A DNA stretch of 64,000 bases. Origin: Flavobacterium ammonificans. Lineage in GTDB: Bacteria > Bacteroidota > Bacteroidia > Flavobacteriales > Flavobacteriaceae. Below, piece by piece: positions 1 to 8,612 of this stretch; position 1 is the stretch's first letter, and the number at the start of each line of letters is the position of its first letter. A model generated the notes under the pieces. That model did no database searches and was not told the DNA's origin. It was given only the letters and a program-made list of their open reading frames with translations. The stretch covers positions 682,001 to 746,000 of the forward strand of contig NZ_AP025185.1 of the NCBI RefSeq assembly GCF_020886115.1. The letters run 5' to 3'. Both the position numbers and the translations under genes were made by a program.

Positions 1-113
1 CGATATCGAGAAATAAATGGAATGGTACAATCTTCGTTTAATAATTGAACTGTTTTTTGAATGTTGATTGCGGCAGTTGGTACCGATTTTGCAATGAATT
101 GAATGTTGGTCAT
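1..113 (-). CDS. tex: Tex-like S1 RNA-binding protein, N-terminal fragment
   Basis: Only the first 37 codons lie in the window; the rest runs off the left edge. Read on the minus strand from the ATG at 113, the peptide begins MTNIQFIAKSV and contains TIPFISRYR. This matches the N-terminal helical domain of Tex/YhgF proteins, where T-(V/I)-PFI-(A/S)-RYRKE is conserved. Tex is a cytoplasmic nucleic-acid-binding protein with YqgF-like, HhH and S1 domains linked to transcription. None of those later domains can be seen here, so the call rests on the N-terminal motif alone. Confidence 0.75.
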   Translation of the reverse strand, partial: MTNIQFIAKSVPTAAINIQKTVQLLNEDCTIPFISRY

Positions 114-170
114 GGGTTGTAAATATATTGTAACACGAAAATAATATCTTTACCGCACATATCTATCCCT

Positions 171-452
171 ATGCTACTTTTATATTTTTATTTTTTAGCC
201 ATTTCCTTTTTGAGCTTCTTTATAATGGGTTACGACAAGTATTTAGCTCGAAATAAAAAAAGGAGAATCTCTGAAAACACTTTCCTTTTTTTGGGGTTTA
301 TTGGCGGAAGTTTGGGCGCTGGAATTGGGATGTGGGTATTTAAACATAAAACTTCCAAAAGAAGTTTCCTTTGGAAGTTTTTGGGTATTGTATTTTTTCA
401 GCTTTTAGTAGTGCTAGCACTCTATTTTACTGATAGTATTTGTGTTTATTGA
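171..452 (+). CDS. DUF1294 family small membrane protein
   Basis: A 93-residue protein with a hydrophobic N-terminal helix (about 2-18) and a second membrane segment near the C terminus (about 72-90). Between them are the family hallmarks GYDKYLA (20-26), RRISE, the glycine-rich GGSLGAGIGM and FKHKTSK. These are the conserved positions of DUF1294 proteins, short inner-membrane proteins of unknown function. The 3' end overlaps the convergent rpiB by 7 bases. The length is normal for the family and nothing suggests truncation. Confidence 0.85.
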   Translation: MLLLYFYFLAISFLSFFIMGYDKYLARNKKRRISENTFLFLGFIGGSLGAGIGMWVFKHKTSKRSFLWKFLGIVFFQLLVVLALYFTDSICVY

Positions 453-877
453 CAAGCAATTTTATTCACGCGGTTTTGGTGTCTTCCACCTTCAAATTCT
501 GTGTTTAAAAAGGTTTCTACCATTTCTACCGCTTGCGGAACAGAAGTATAACGAGCAGGAATACTAATCACATTCGCATCATTGTGTAAACGAGCTAAAG
601 CTGCGATTTCTTTCATCCAACATAAAGCGGCACGCACTTTTTGGTGTTTATTAACTGTCATGGCAATTCCGTTACCGCTTCCGCAAATCACAATTCCAAA
701 ATCAGCTTTTCCTTCTTCCACATCTTTAGCTACAGGATGCGCTAAATCTGGATAATCTACAGCATCAAAAGAATCGGTTCCGTAATTAGTGATTTGGTGG
801 CCTTTTGCTTCAAGCATAGCCACAATTGCTTTTTTATATTCTGGACCTGCGTGGTCGTTTCCAATAGAAATATTCAT
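446..877 (-). CDS. rpiB: ribose-5-phosphate isomerase B
   Basis: Interconverts ribose 5-phosphate and ribulose 5-phosphate in the non-oxidative pentose phosphate pathway. The 143-residue protein starts MNISIGNDHAG, the RpiB/LacAB N terminus with its DHAG phosphate-binding segment. It carries ICGSGNGIAMTVNK with the catalytic-type cysteine, then RAALC, HNDANV and GGRHQNRV, all in family order. I start at the ATG at 877 rather than at 937, because the 20 extra upstream residues match nothing and the -7-like word TAATTTTG (904-911, minus strand) lies just upstream of this ATG. Length agrees with the family's usual ~145. Confidence 0.93.
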   Translation of the reverse strand: MNISIGNDHAGPEYKKAIVAMLEAKGHQITNYGTDSFDAVDYPDLAHPVAKDVEEGKADFGIVICGSGNGIAMTVNKHQKVRAALCWMKEIAALARLHNDANVISIPARYTSVPQAVEMVETFLNTEFEGGRHQNRVNKIACQ

Positions 878-1680
878 TGTTAGTAGTGTGTTAAGTTCGT
901 GTTCAAAATTAAGGAAAGATTTTGAGTTAGAATTCATAAATAGATTGGTTTCTTTGTTTGTTTATTAACCAAAAAATAAATGCTTTTTAAAAGTGTTACA
1001 AATAGCAATAAATCAAGTTAGAACTTGAAAAATAATTTTTAGTTATTTAAAAATCAGCTGCTTTTTTATACTATAAATTTTAAAATTTTGAATTGTTAAT
1101 AGCAAAACGCAATTGGTTGATTTTCAGATAACATTAAATTAACATACTGTGTTCATAACTCAAGATAGAAAATAAGAAGTTTTTTGAAGAAGAAAAGAAA
1201 AAAAGTTTAATCCAAAACCGAGTTTAAAAAACCTAATTTAGTTAGAGTGATTTTTAGAAAAGTTATGAATAGAAAAAACTGCTTTATTAACATATTTTGA
1301 AAATTTACTTATCTACAAAAAGAATACATTTTAGGTTATAAACAGCTGTTAATTAAAATCAAGAAAGTGTTTGTTTTTAAATCTTTACCAATAAAAAACC
1401 ATGTTAATAACTAAAAATAACTAGTTGTAACTTCATTTCAAATCCTTTTTTAAAAAATTTATACTAACTATTAACACGCTATAATAACCATTAAAAAATA
1501 ATTTTAAATTTCCTTTTCTTTTTATTGTTTTAAATAGATGTTGACAACTTTGAAGTTTTAAAAAAATATTTTTTAAGAATAATTATCCTTTTTCTAAAAG
1601 TTATATTTTTAATAAATCTGAGTCTTTAAAAAGGTATTCTGATTTCTTATTTGTAATTTTAGACTTTTAAGAAAAGAAAT
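878..1680. other. AT-rich divergent spacer between rpiB and rnr, possible replication-origin-like region
   Basis: About 800 bp without a convincing gene, very AT-rich, between divergently transcribed rpiB and rnr. It contains five 9-mers of the form TTATNNACA, which resembles the DnaA box TTATCCACA: 1150-1158 (minus), 1284-1292, 1309-1317 (TTATCTACA, one mismatch), 1336-1344 and 1402-1410 (minus). A weak rpiB promoter word is at 904-911. No ORF, tRNA or repeat was recognised. An origin role is only a hypothesis: dnaA is not in the window and GC skew was not computed. Confidence 0.3.
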
Positions 1681-3861
1681 ATGGGAAAGCGTTTAAGAAA
1701 ACCGCTCAAAAAAGAGAAGACTTACTCTGAAAAAATTGTAAAAATACTATCTCAAAGTGCTAATAAAGTATTCAATTACAAACAAATAGCAGCCAAATTA
1801 GATCTAGACGATACACAAAGTAGAAATCAAATTATAAAAGATTTAAAAATTTTAGCTGCTCAAAAAACAATTATCGAATCAGAACCAGGAAAATATCTAA
1901 TCAAAGCAGTTAGTCAAGATTATTACGAAGGTAAAATTGATATGACAGGTCGTAAAACAGCTTATTTTGTTTGTCCGGATTTAGAAGAAGATGTTTTTAT
2001 ACCAACTAATAATTTAAATCGCGCTTTAGATAAAGACACTGTTAAAGTCTATGTTTATAACCGAAGAAAAGGACGTCGACCAGAAGGTGAAGTTATTGAA
2101 GTTATTGAACGAAATAAAACTGATTTTGTTGGAGTTATTGATATTCAAAAGAATTTTTCTTTTGTTGCTACAGCAAATCCAAAAATGTACACCGATATTT
2201 TTATTCCAAAAGATAAAATAGGAGAGGCGGAGCAAGGTGATGTAGTTTTAGTTCATATCGAAGATTGGCCTAAAAGAGCCGATAGTCCTTTTGGAAAAGT
2301 GATCAAAGTACTTGGAAAACCAGGCGAACACGATACAGAAATTCATGCTATTTTAGCTGAATATGGTTTACCTGCTGAATTTCCTATTGAAGTAGAAACC
2401 TATGCTCAACAAATAGATACTAGTATTCAAGCTTCTGAAATTGCGAAACGTCGCGATATGCGTGATACTTTGACTTTTACTATCGATCCAAAAGATGCAA
2501 AAGATTTTGATGATGCGCTGTCTTTCAAACAATTAGAGAATGGAAATTACGAAATAGGAATTCATATTGCCGATGTTTCTTTTTATTTAGAAGAAGGAAC
2601 TATTTTAGATGATGAAGCCTATCAAAGAGCCACTTCGGTATATTTAGTGGATCGAGTAGTACCTATGTTACCTGAAGTGTTGTCTAATTTTGCCTGTTCC
2701 TTAAGACCTCAAGAAGAAAAATATACTTTCTCAGCGGTATTTGAAATCAATGAAAAAGCACAAGTGGTGAACCAATGGTTTGGAAGAACAGTAATTTTCT
2801 CTGATCAACGTTTTGCTTACGAAGAAGCGCAATATATTATCGAAACAAAAGATGATACAATTCCGCAAGAAATTTCTATTACAGGTGTACCCTATAAAGT
2901 TTCAGCAGCAATTGTTGATGCTACTTTAAAACTAGATGAATTAGCTAAAATTTTACGCAGAAATAGAATGAACGAAGGTGCTATTTCATTTGATAAAGTA
3001 GAAGTAAAATTCAACTTAAATCAAGAAGGAGAACCTGCTGGAGTGTATTTTAAAATTTCAAAAGATGCGAATCATTTGATTGAAGAATTTATGCTTTTAG
3101 CGAATAGAAAAGTAGCGGAATTTATTGGTAAACAAAAGAAAACCTTTATTTATCGTATTCACGACGAACCTAATGAAGATAAACTGATTGCAATGCAAAC
3201 TGTTATTGCGAAGTTTGGTTATAAAATCGACTTTAGAAACAAAGGTGATATCTCTAAATCATTAAATAATTTATTGACCGAAGTTATTGGTACTAAAGAA
3301 CAAAATTTAATAGATACGTTGGCTATTCGTAGTATGAGTAAAGCGAAATACTCTACGGATAATATTGGACATTACGGCTTAGCTTTTGATTATTATTCCC
3401 ATTTTACTTCACCTATTCGAAGATATCCTGATGTGATGGTACATCGTTTGTTGCAGTATTATTTAGATGGTGGAAAATCAGCGGATGAAGAAACATACGA
3501 AACCAAATGTTTACATTCTTCGTCAATGGAAAGTTTGGCTACAAATGCGGAACGTGATTCCATCAAATACATGCAGGTAAAATACATGCAGAATCACCAA
3601 GATCAAGAGTTTTTAGGAGTGATTTCAGGAGTAACTGAATGGGGTATTTATGTCGAAATTATCGAAAATAAATGCGAAGGGATGGTTCGAATTAGAGATA
3701 TTAAAGAGGATTATTATACTTTTGACGAAAAACAATATGCATTAGTTGGCGCCACTTCTCACGGTTTATTACAGCTAGGAGATGAGATTTATGTAAAAGT
3801 AAAAAACGCCGATTTAGTTAAAAAACAATTGGATTTTCACTTTATAAGAAGAAACGAATAA
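1681..3861 (+). CDS. rnr: ribonuclease R
   Basis: A 726-residue 3'-to-5' exoribonuclease of the RNase II/R family that degrades structured RNA in the cytoplasm. The N terminus is basic, followed by a winged-helix segment (about 18-80) and cold-shock OB folds (about 85-230). The RNB catalytic domain carries the metal-binding signature with D269, D275, D277 and D278 in DPKDAKDFDDALS, and later HYGLAFDYYSHFTSPIRRYPD. An S1 domain (about 645-720, GVTEWGIYVEI) closes the protein. Length and order are normal for RNase R. The ATG at 1681 is the first in frame and directly precedes the basic tail. The antisense ORF inside it is a shadow. Confidence 0.95.
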   Translation: MGKRLRKPLKKEKTYSEKIVKILSQSANKVFNYKQIAAKLDLDDTQSRNQIIKDLKILAAQKTIIESEPGKYLIKAVSQDYYEGKIDMTGRKTAYFVCPDLEEDVFIPTNNLNRALDKDTVKVYVYNRRKGRRPEGEVIEVIERNKTDFVGVIDIQKNFSFVATANPKMYTDIFIPKDKIGEAEQGDVVLVHIEDWPKRADSPFGKVIKVLGKPGEHDTEIHAILAEYGLPAEFPIEVETYAQQIDTSIQASEIAKRRDMRDTLTFTIDPKDAKDFDDALSFKQLENGNYEIGIHIADVSFYLEEGTILDDEAYQRATSVYLVDRVVPMLPEVLSNFACSLRPQEEKYTFSAVFEINEKAQVVNQWFGRTVIFSDQRFAYEEAQYIIETKDDTIPQEISITGVPYKVSAAIVDATLKLDELAKILRRNRMNEGAISFDKVEVKFNLNQEGEPAGVYFKISKDANHLIEEFMLLANRKVAEFIGKQKKTFIYRIHDEPNEDKLIAMQTVIAKFGYKIDFRNKGDISKSLNNLLTEVIGTKEQNLIDTLAIRSMSKAKYSTDNIGHYGLAFDYYSHFTSPIRRYPDVMVHRLLQYYLDGGKSADEETYETKCLHSSSMESLATNAERDSIKYMQVKYMQNHQDQEFLGVISGVTEWGIYVEIIENKCEGMVRIRDIKEDYYTFDEKQYALVGATSHGLLQLGDEIYVKVKNADLVKKQLDFHFIRRNE

Positions 3862-3883
3862 GCTTATTTTTAAAAACACTAAT

Positions 3884-4549
3884 ATGAAAAAATTACTATT
3901 TATTTTATTATTAATCAGTTCATTAACCTATGCTCAAACCGATAAAAAAGTAGGTGATTTTAATAAAGTAACTGCTTTTGATCAAATAACAGTGGATTTA
4001 ATTGCTTCAAAGGAAAACAAAGTAGTGCTTTCAGGAACTAATTCAGATGTAGTAGAAGTTGTAAATAAAAATGGTGAACTTAAACTTAGAATGCCATTAA
4101 CTAATTTATTAAAAGGAAATCAAGTTAACGCAAAGGTTTATTACACTGATTTAACTGCTATTGAAGCGAATGAAGGTTCTCAAATTTCATCTGATTCAAG
4201 TATAAAAGCAATTGGATTTGAAATTATTGCAAAAGAAGGGTCTAAAATTGATATTAATTTAGAAGTGTCGAATTTAAATGTAAAAATCACAAGTGGCGGT
4301 ATAGTAAAAACAGCAGGAACAGCTAAAAATCAAGATGTAGTGATTTCAGCAGGGGCTATTTATGAAGCTAAAGAATTAATTACCGAACAAACCGTAATTA
4401 GTATCAACGCTGGTGGAGAAGCAACAATTTTTGCAACAGAATTAGCTGACGCAAAAGCAAGAGCTGGAGGTGATATTATGATTTACGGAAACCCAAGTCA
4501 AGTCAACAAAAAAACGTTCGCAGGCGGCCGAATCAAAATTGTAAAATAA
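3884..4549 (+). CDS. secreted GIN-domain (DUF2807) protein
   Basis: A 221-residue exported protein with the signal peptide MKKLLFILLLISSLTYA followed by QT. The mature part opens with KVGDFNKVTAFDQITVDLI, the 'head GIN' pattern of DUF2807, and continues as repeated short beta strands (SGTNSDVVEVV, KVYYTDLTAIEANEG, VSNLNVKITSGG, INAGGEATI) that predict a right-handed beta-helix. Such proteins are often annotated as putative autotransporter adhesin head domains, but their role is unknown and this one has no translocator domain. It lies 22 bp after rnr on the same strand and may be co-transcribed. Confidence 0.85.
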   Translation: MKKLLFILLLISSLTYAQTDKKVGDFNKVTAFDQITVDLIASKENKVVLSGTNSDVVEVVNKNGELKLRMPLTNLLKGNQVNAKVYYTDLTAIEANEGSQISSDSSIKAIGFEIIAKEGSKIDINLEVSNLNVKITSGGIVKTAGTAKNQDVVISAGAIYEAKELITEQTVISINAGGEATIFATELADAKARAGGDIMIYGNPSQVNKKTFAGGRIKIVK

Positions 4550-4576
4550 CTAGTTTAATCCCAAATTTTAATAGTA

Positions 4577-5257
4577 ATGATAAATGATATTCTAACCGGA
4601 ATTCCTTGGGGAATTTTTCTCAGTTTTATGATAGGTCCGGTTTTTTTTATTTTAATAGAAACTAGTATTACTAAAGGTTTTAGAGCTGCTTTAACTTTTG
4701 ATTTAGGGGTAGTTTTAGGAGATATTTTCTTTATTGGAGTTGCTTATTTAGGAAGTTACCGTCTAATTGCTAGTTTAAAGGACAAACCCGCTTTATTTAT
4801 TTTTGGAGGAATTCTAATGGTTGCTTACGGTATTATTTCATTTATTAAATTAAAAAAACAAGCTAAAATTCAGTACGAATCGATTGATGATGAAATCATT
4901 AAAAAGAATTACGGAAGCCTTTTTATCAAAGGATTTTTTCTAAATATTATTAATATTGGGGTATTGGGTTTTTGGTTGGCTATTATTATTTCTGTAGGAC
5001 CTAAATTAGAAATGCAAACCTCTAGAATGATGACTTTTTTTACCTCTGTTATTGTTTCTTATTTGCTTATTGATTGTGTAAAAATGGTTTTAGCTAAGCA
5101 GTTAAAATCCAAATTAACACCTACTAACATTTTTAAAATCAAAAAAGGAATTAGTATTGTTTTAATCGTTTTTGGATTAGCATTAATGGCTCAGGGTTGG
5201 TTCCCTAAAGAAAAAGAAATGGTTAAAAACGCTTGGGAGAAAATAGAGGATAGATAA
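4577..5257 (+). CDS. LysE family transporter
   Basis: A 226-residue inner-membrane protein with about six hydrophobic segments. The N terminus GIPWGIFLSFMIGPVFFILIE with the following GFRAAL and GVVLGD is the conserved first part of LysE/RhtB-type exporters, which usually expel amino acids. A central cytosolic charged loop (about 80-115) separates the two halves as in the family. The substrate cannot be read from sequence. It starts 27 bp after the GIN-protein gene, so rnr, the GIN gene and this gene may form one transcript. No terminator was seen immediately downstream. Confidence 0.85.
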   Translation: MINDILTGIPWGIFLSFMIGPVFFILIETSITKGFRAALTFDLGVVLGDIFFIGVAYLGSYRLIASLKDKPALFIFGGILMVAYGIISFIKLKKQAKIQYESIDDEIIKKNYGSLFIKGFFLNIINIGVLGFWLAIIISVGPKLEMQTSRMMTFFTSVIVSYLLIDCVKMVLAKQLKSKLTPTNIFKIKKGISIVLIVFGLALMAQGWFPKEKEMVKNAWEKIEDR

Positions 5258-5300
5258 ATTTAAACTTCTAAGCATACCCAAGGTTTCGGCTGTATTTTAG

Positions 5301-5550
5301 TCCCGATGCTTCAGGAGAAACGGAGTATAAGTCTAACTTTATCTAATTTTCAGATTGCTTCGTACCTCGCAATAAGACATAAAAAAACCACTCAAAAAGA
5401 GAGGTTAATTCAGAGGCATCGTCCGTCCCGACGCTTCGGGAGAACCGGAGTAGGAGCATATAATTTATCTATTTTTAAGATTGCTTCGTGCCTCGCAATA
5501 AAACAAAAAAAAGAGATACATTGCTGTATCTCTTTCAGAGGCATCGTCCG
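5301..5550. repeat. two tandem 125-bp units carrying relics of the tRNA-Cys 3' end
   Basis: Positions 5301-5425 and 5426-5550 are two diverged copies of one 125-bp unit. Each begins with a TCCCGAYGCTTC element, has AACGGAGTA or AACCGGAGTAGGAGC (identical to part of the tRNA-Cys T-arm and variable region on this strand), then AGATTGCTTCGT.CCTCGCAATAA, then a terminator-like hairpin, and ends CAGAGGCATCGTCCG, the tRNA acceptor end. The intact tRNA follows directly. The units look like partial tandem duplications of the tRNA 3' half plus its terminator. The two overlapping ORFs predicted here are not real genes. Confidence 0.7.
5503..5535 (-). terminator. rho-independent terminator of tRNA-Cys
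   Basis: On the minus strand, just past the tRNA 3' end, an 11-bp perfect stem (5525-5535 with 5510-5520, AAAGAGATACA) with a 4-base loop is followed by a run of Ts. It is placed and oriented to terminate tRNA-Cys. The diverged 125-bp unit next to it keeps a weaker hairpin at the equivalent place. Confidence 0.85.
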
Positions 5551-5609
5551 GATTCGAACCGGAGTAGGAGCTTTTGCAGAGCCCAGCCTAGCCGCTCGGC
5601 CACGACGCC
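5539..5609 (-). tRNA. tRNA-Cys (GCA)
   Basis: Read on the minus strand, the acceptor stem GGCGTCG pairs with CGATGCC (one G-U), the D-arm is GCCGAGCGGCTAGGC, and the anticodon stem GGGCT/AGCTC encloses the loop CTGCAAA with anticodon GCA. The T-arm CCGGTTCGAATCCGG is perfect. The discriminator base is U, as expected for tRNA-Cys. CCA is not encoded. A -7 word TATATTTG lies upstream (5627-5634, minus) and a strong terminator downstream. Confidence 0.96.
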
Positions 5610-5626
5610 AATTGTTTATTGGGTTG

Positions 5627-5634
5627 CAAATATA
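5627..5634 (-). promoter_or_regulatory. -7 element of the tRNA-Cys promoter
   Basis: On the minus strand the word TATATTTG, followed by CAAC, fits the Bacteroidota -7 consensus TAnnTTTG. It lies 17 bp upstream of the tRNA 5' end. No TTG at the -33 spacing was found, only T-rich sequence. Confidence 0.6.
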
Positions 5635-5702
5635 GCAAAAACTTTAAAGTTTAAAAGGCTTATGGTAAAAACTTTATCGTTAATGACTATATCACTTAGC
5701 TA

Positions 5703-6062
5703 TTAATTTCTATACTCTTCCAATTCAATGGTAACTGCTTCAACATCACCACCAATAGGCGGATTGATTTTAGAAACCCCAATTTTAATTCGGGAAACAG
5801 CAGGAGCTTCAGCAAAAACACGAACAATTATTCGGTGTGCTACATGTTCTAATAATTCAGAACGAATAGCCATTTCTTCTACTACAATTTGGTTTAAAAG
5901 AACATAATCCACCGTATCAGCTAAAGCATCAGATATACACGATTTACGTAAATCTGTTTTAATTTCTAAATCCACTCTGTAATCTGACCCAATTTTACTT
6001 TCTTCAACCAAACAGCCGTGATACGAAAAAGTGCGAATATTTTTTAGTTTAATGGTTCCCAT
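5703..6062 (-). CDS. folB: dihydroneopterin aldolase
   Basis: Catalyses the aldol cleavage of dihydroneopterin to 6-hydroxymethyl-dihydropterin in folate synthesis. The 119-residue protein begins MGTIKLKNIRTFSYHGCLVEE, the FolB N terminus with the YHG motif. It continues with GSDYRVDLEIKTD, the DTVDYVLLNQIVVEEM region, LLEHVAHRI and the C-terminal VSKINPPIGGDVEAVTIELE (the KxxPPI pattern). Length matches the usual ~120. It is transcribed divergently from glnS with a 149-bp spacer. Confidence 0.94.
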   Translation of the reverse strand: MGTIKLKNIRTFSYHGCLVEESKIGSDYRVDLEIKTDLRKSCISDALADTVDYVLLNQIVVEEMAIRSELLEHVAHRIIVRVFAEAPAVSRIKIGVSKINPPIGGDVEAVTIELEEYRN

Positions 6063-6185
6063 TTTTGTTATTTTCTGGATAAATTTTTATCGCTTTGATG
6101 GGATAAAAGTACAAAATGTTTTGTTTTTTTAGTTTTAAAGCGGAATTAACCACCCTATAAATCGACGAATCACCAACAATTTTGA

Positions 6186-6193
6186 TAACTTTG
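6186..6193 (+). promoter_or_regulatory. -7 element for glnS
   Basis: TAACTTTG matches TAnnTTTG and lies 18 bp upstream of the glnS ATG at 6212, so the leader would be very short. No clear TTG was found at the -33 position. The word falls between glnS and the upstream in-frame start at 6182, which argues for the later start. Confidence 0.5.
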
Positions 6194-6211
6194 CTTTTCA
6201 AAATTTTTAAA

Positions 6212-8308
6212 ATGGCATCAGAAGAAAAATCATTGCATTTCATCGAACAAATTATAGAAGACAGTTTAGCCTCTGGTTTCCCTCAGGATCAATTGCGTTT
6301 CCGTTTTCCACCAGAGCCAAATGGGTATTTACACATTGGTCACGCGAAGTCGATTTGTTTGAATTTTGGTTTGGGTTTAAAGTATAATGCGCCTGTAAAT
6401 TTGCGTTTTGACGACACCAACCCAGCTAAAGAAGAGCAGGAATATGTAGATGCTATTAAAGAAGATTTGAAATGGTTAGGTTTCAATTGGACCGAAGAAT
6501 TGTATTCGTCTGATTATTTTCAACAATTATACGATTGGGCGGTATTAATGATTAAAAACGGGAAAGCCTATGTTGATAGCCAAACTTCAGAAGAAATGGC
6601 TGCTCAAAAAGGAACTCCAACTCAACCAGGAGTTGACGGACCGTATAGAAACCGTTCTGTTGAAGAAAATTTAACCTTATTTGAAGCGATGAAAAACGGA
6701 GATTTTCCAGAAGGAACTCACGTTTTGCGTGCTAAAATTGATATGGCATCGACTAATATGTTGATGCGCGACCCGTTGATGTACCGTATTTTACACCGCC
6801 ATCATCATAGAACAGCCAACGAATGGAAGATCTACCCAATGTACGATTATGCACACGGGGAGAGTGATTATTTAGAACAAATTTCACATTCTATTTGCAC
6901 CTTAGAATTTGTGATGCACCGCGAATTATACAATTGGTTTTTAGACCAAATTTATGATGCCAATAAAGTGCGACCAAATCAATACGAATTTGCTCGGTTG
7001 AATTTGAATTACACTGTAATGAGTAAAAGAAAACTCTTGCAATTGGTTCAAGAAAATTTTGTTGATGGTTGGGACGACCCTAGAATGCCAACAATTTCTG
7101 GTTTAAGAAGAAGAGGCTATACTCCGAATTCAATTCGTAAATTCTGTGATATTATTGGCGTAGCCAAAAGAGAAAATGTAATTGATTATTCGCTTTTAGA
7201 ATTTTGCTTACGCGAAGATTTGAATAAAACTGCGCCTCGTGTTATGGCGGTTTTAGACCCTGTAAAAGTAGTAATTACGAATTATCCAGAAGGAAAAGAG
7301 GAGTGGTTGGACGCTGAGAACAATCAAGAAGACGAAAGTGCAGGTTTTAGAAAAGTGCCTTTTTCTAGAGAATTATACATTGAAAGAGAAGACTTTTTAG
7401 AAGAAGCTCCTGCTAAGTTTTTCCGTTTGAGTTTAGGTAAAGAAGTGCGTTTAAAAAACGCCTATATCATTAAAGGAGAGTCGGTTGTGAAAGATGCTAC
7501 TGGAAAAATTACAGAAATTCACGTTTCGTATGATGAAGATAGCCGAAGTGGAAGTGGAAGTGAAGCCAGTCAACGAAAAGTAGCTGGAACCCTACACTGG
7601 GTGTCAATTGCTCACGCGATAGAAGCCGAAGTGCGTTTGTACGATCGTTTGTTTATTGACGAAGCACCAGACAGTCACAAAGAGAAGAATTTCTTAGAAT
7701 TTATGAATCCTAATTCACTGCAAATTAGCACTGGATTTGTAGAACCAAGCTTACAAACCGTTCAAGCGGGAGATAAATTCCAGTTCCAACGTTTAGGTTA
7801 TTTCAACGTTGATAAGGATTCAACGGTTGAAAAGTTAGTTTTCAATAAAACCGTAGGATTGAAAGATGCTTGGGAAGAAAAAGGCAAGAAGGAAGAAAAC
7901 GTATTGATGAATACGCAAAAAGAAATCAACAAATACGTTAAAGAAAAAGAGGTTTCAGCTGCTGAATTACTATTGAAGATGATTGTCGAAAACATCAAAA
8001 CCATTGATAATTACAGTTTAGTCAATCAAACGATTGTAAAAAACATCAAAAACGACAACAATTCGTTATTGTTTGCTAATTTAATTTTGGAACATTCAGA
8101 CAAAGTAAATCCAGCCGACATTGATTCAGAAGCTTTATCAAAATTATATTCGATGTCCATAAAAAGTCAATTGGCTTTAGTTCGAATTGCTGTTTTACAA
8201 AATTTGATTCACGACCCGATTCATTTGGATAGTTTCAAATCGATTTTATTTGAATTAAAAGCAACAGAAAAAAACGAAACTGTTTTATCTCTTTTGAACC
8301 AAATATAA
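6212..8308 (+). CDS. glnS: glutaminyl-tRNA synthetase with C-terminal extension
   Basis: Charges tRNA-Gln with glutamine. The 698-residue class I synthetase has the HIGH motif H41-H44 within PPEPNGYLHIGHAK, the KMSKS variant VMSKRK (M270-K272), and two anticodon-binding beta barrels ending near residue 550 (GYFNVDKDS, VFNKTVGLKD). After that comes an extra ~140-residue, mostly helical, lysine-rich segment (about 560-698). Bacterial GlnRS usually stops near 550-580. Some lineages fuse a YqeY domain here, but this tail does not show the usual YqeY opening. I prefer the ATG at 6212 over 6182 because MASEEKSLHF is the family N terminus and a -7 word lies between the two starts. Confidence 0.95.
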   Translation: MASEEKSLHFIEQIIEDSLASGFPQDQLRFRFPPEPNGYLHIGHAKSICLNFGLGLKYNAPVNLRFDDTNPAKEEQEYVDAIKEDLKWLGFNWTEELYSSDYFQQLYDWAVLMIKNGKAYVDSQTSEEMAAQKGTPTQPGVDGPYRNRSVEENLTLFEAMKNGDFPEGTHVLRAKIDMASTNMLMRDPLMYRILHRHHHRTANEWKIYPMYDYAHGESDYLEQISHSICTLEFVMHRELYNWFLDQIYDANKVRPNQYEFARLNLNYTVMSKRKLLQLVQENFVDGWDDPRMPTISGLRRRGYTPNSIRKFCDIIGVAKRENVIDYSLLEFCLREDLNKTAPRVMAVLDPVKVVITNYPEGKEEWLDAENNQEDESAGFRKVPFSRELYIEREDFLEEAPAKFFRLSLGKEVRLKNAYIIKGESVVKDATGKITEIHVSYDEDSRSGSGSEASQRKVAGTLHWVSIAHAIEAEVRLYDRLFIDEAPDSHKEKNFLEFMNPNSLQISTGFVEPSLQTVQAGDKFQFQRLGYFNVDKDSTVEKLVFNKTVGLKDAWEEKGKKEENVLMNTQKEINKYVKEKEVSAAELLLKMIVENIKTIDNYSLVNQTIVKNIKNDNNSLLFANLILEHSDKVNPADIDSEALSKLYSMSIKSQLALVRIAVLQNLIHDPIHLDSFKSILFELKATEKNETVLSLLNQI

Positions 8309-8336
8309 AAAATCACATGCATAGATTTTATAAATT

Positions 8337-8362
8337 AAAAACCCGCTGCATAGTGGGTTTTT
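8337..8362 (+). terminator. terminator after glnS
   Basis: Stem AAACCCGCT/AGTGGGTTT (one G-U) with the 4-base loop GCAT, followed by a T run, 29 bp past the glnS stop. The rest of the 304-bp gap to the next gene holds only A/T-rich sequence and a weak -7-like word TATCTTTA near 8576-8583; I see no gene in it. Confidence 0.8.
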
Positions 8363-8612
8363 ATTATTATAATTAGTTTTTATTGTTTTATCTTTTTCTA
8401 TTGATTTAACTAATTAAAAACGACTTAAATAAACCAGTTTTAAAGCGTTTTTTTCTTTTTTACAACCTAACACGTCATTTTGTAAAACAAAAGCCGGTAT
8501 CAACCTTTAAAAGCGTTTTGTCTTTTAAAAAAAGCACTTTAACGAGTTCTTAACCCACAAAAGAATAAAATTGTTGTATCTTTAAAGTAGGAACCAATAA
8601 AAAATAGAAATT

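Noticed and set aside
5306..5706. Two overlapping ORFs (109 and 72 residues) on the plus strand
   Set aside because: They run through the tandem repeat units and antisense to tRNA-Cys; the peptides only translate repeat sequence and show no protein pattern.
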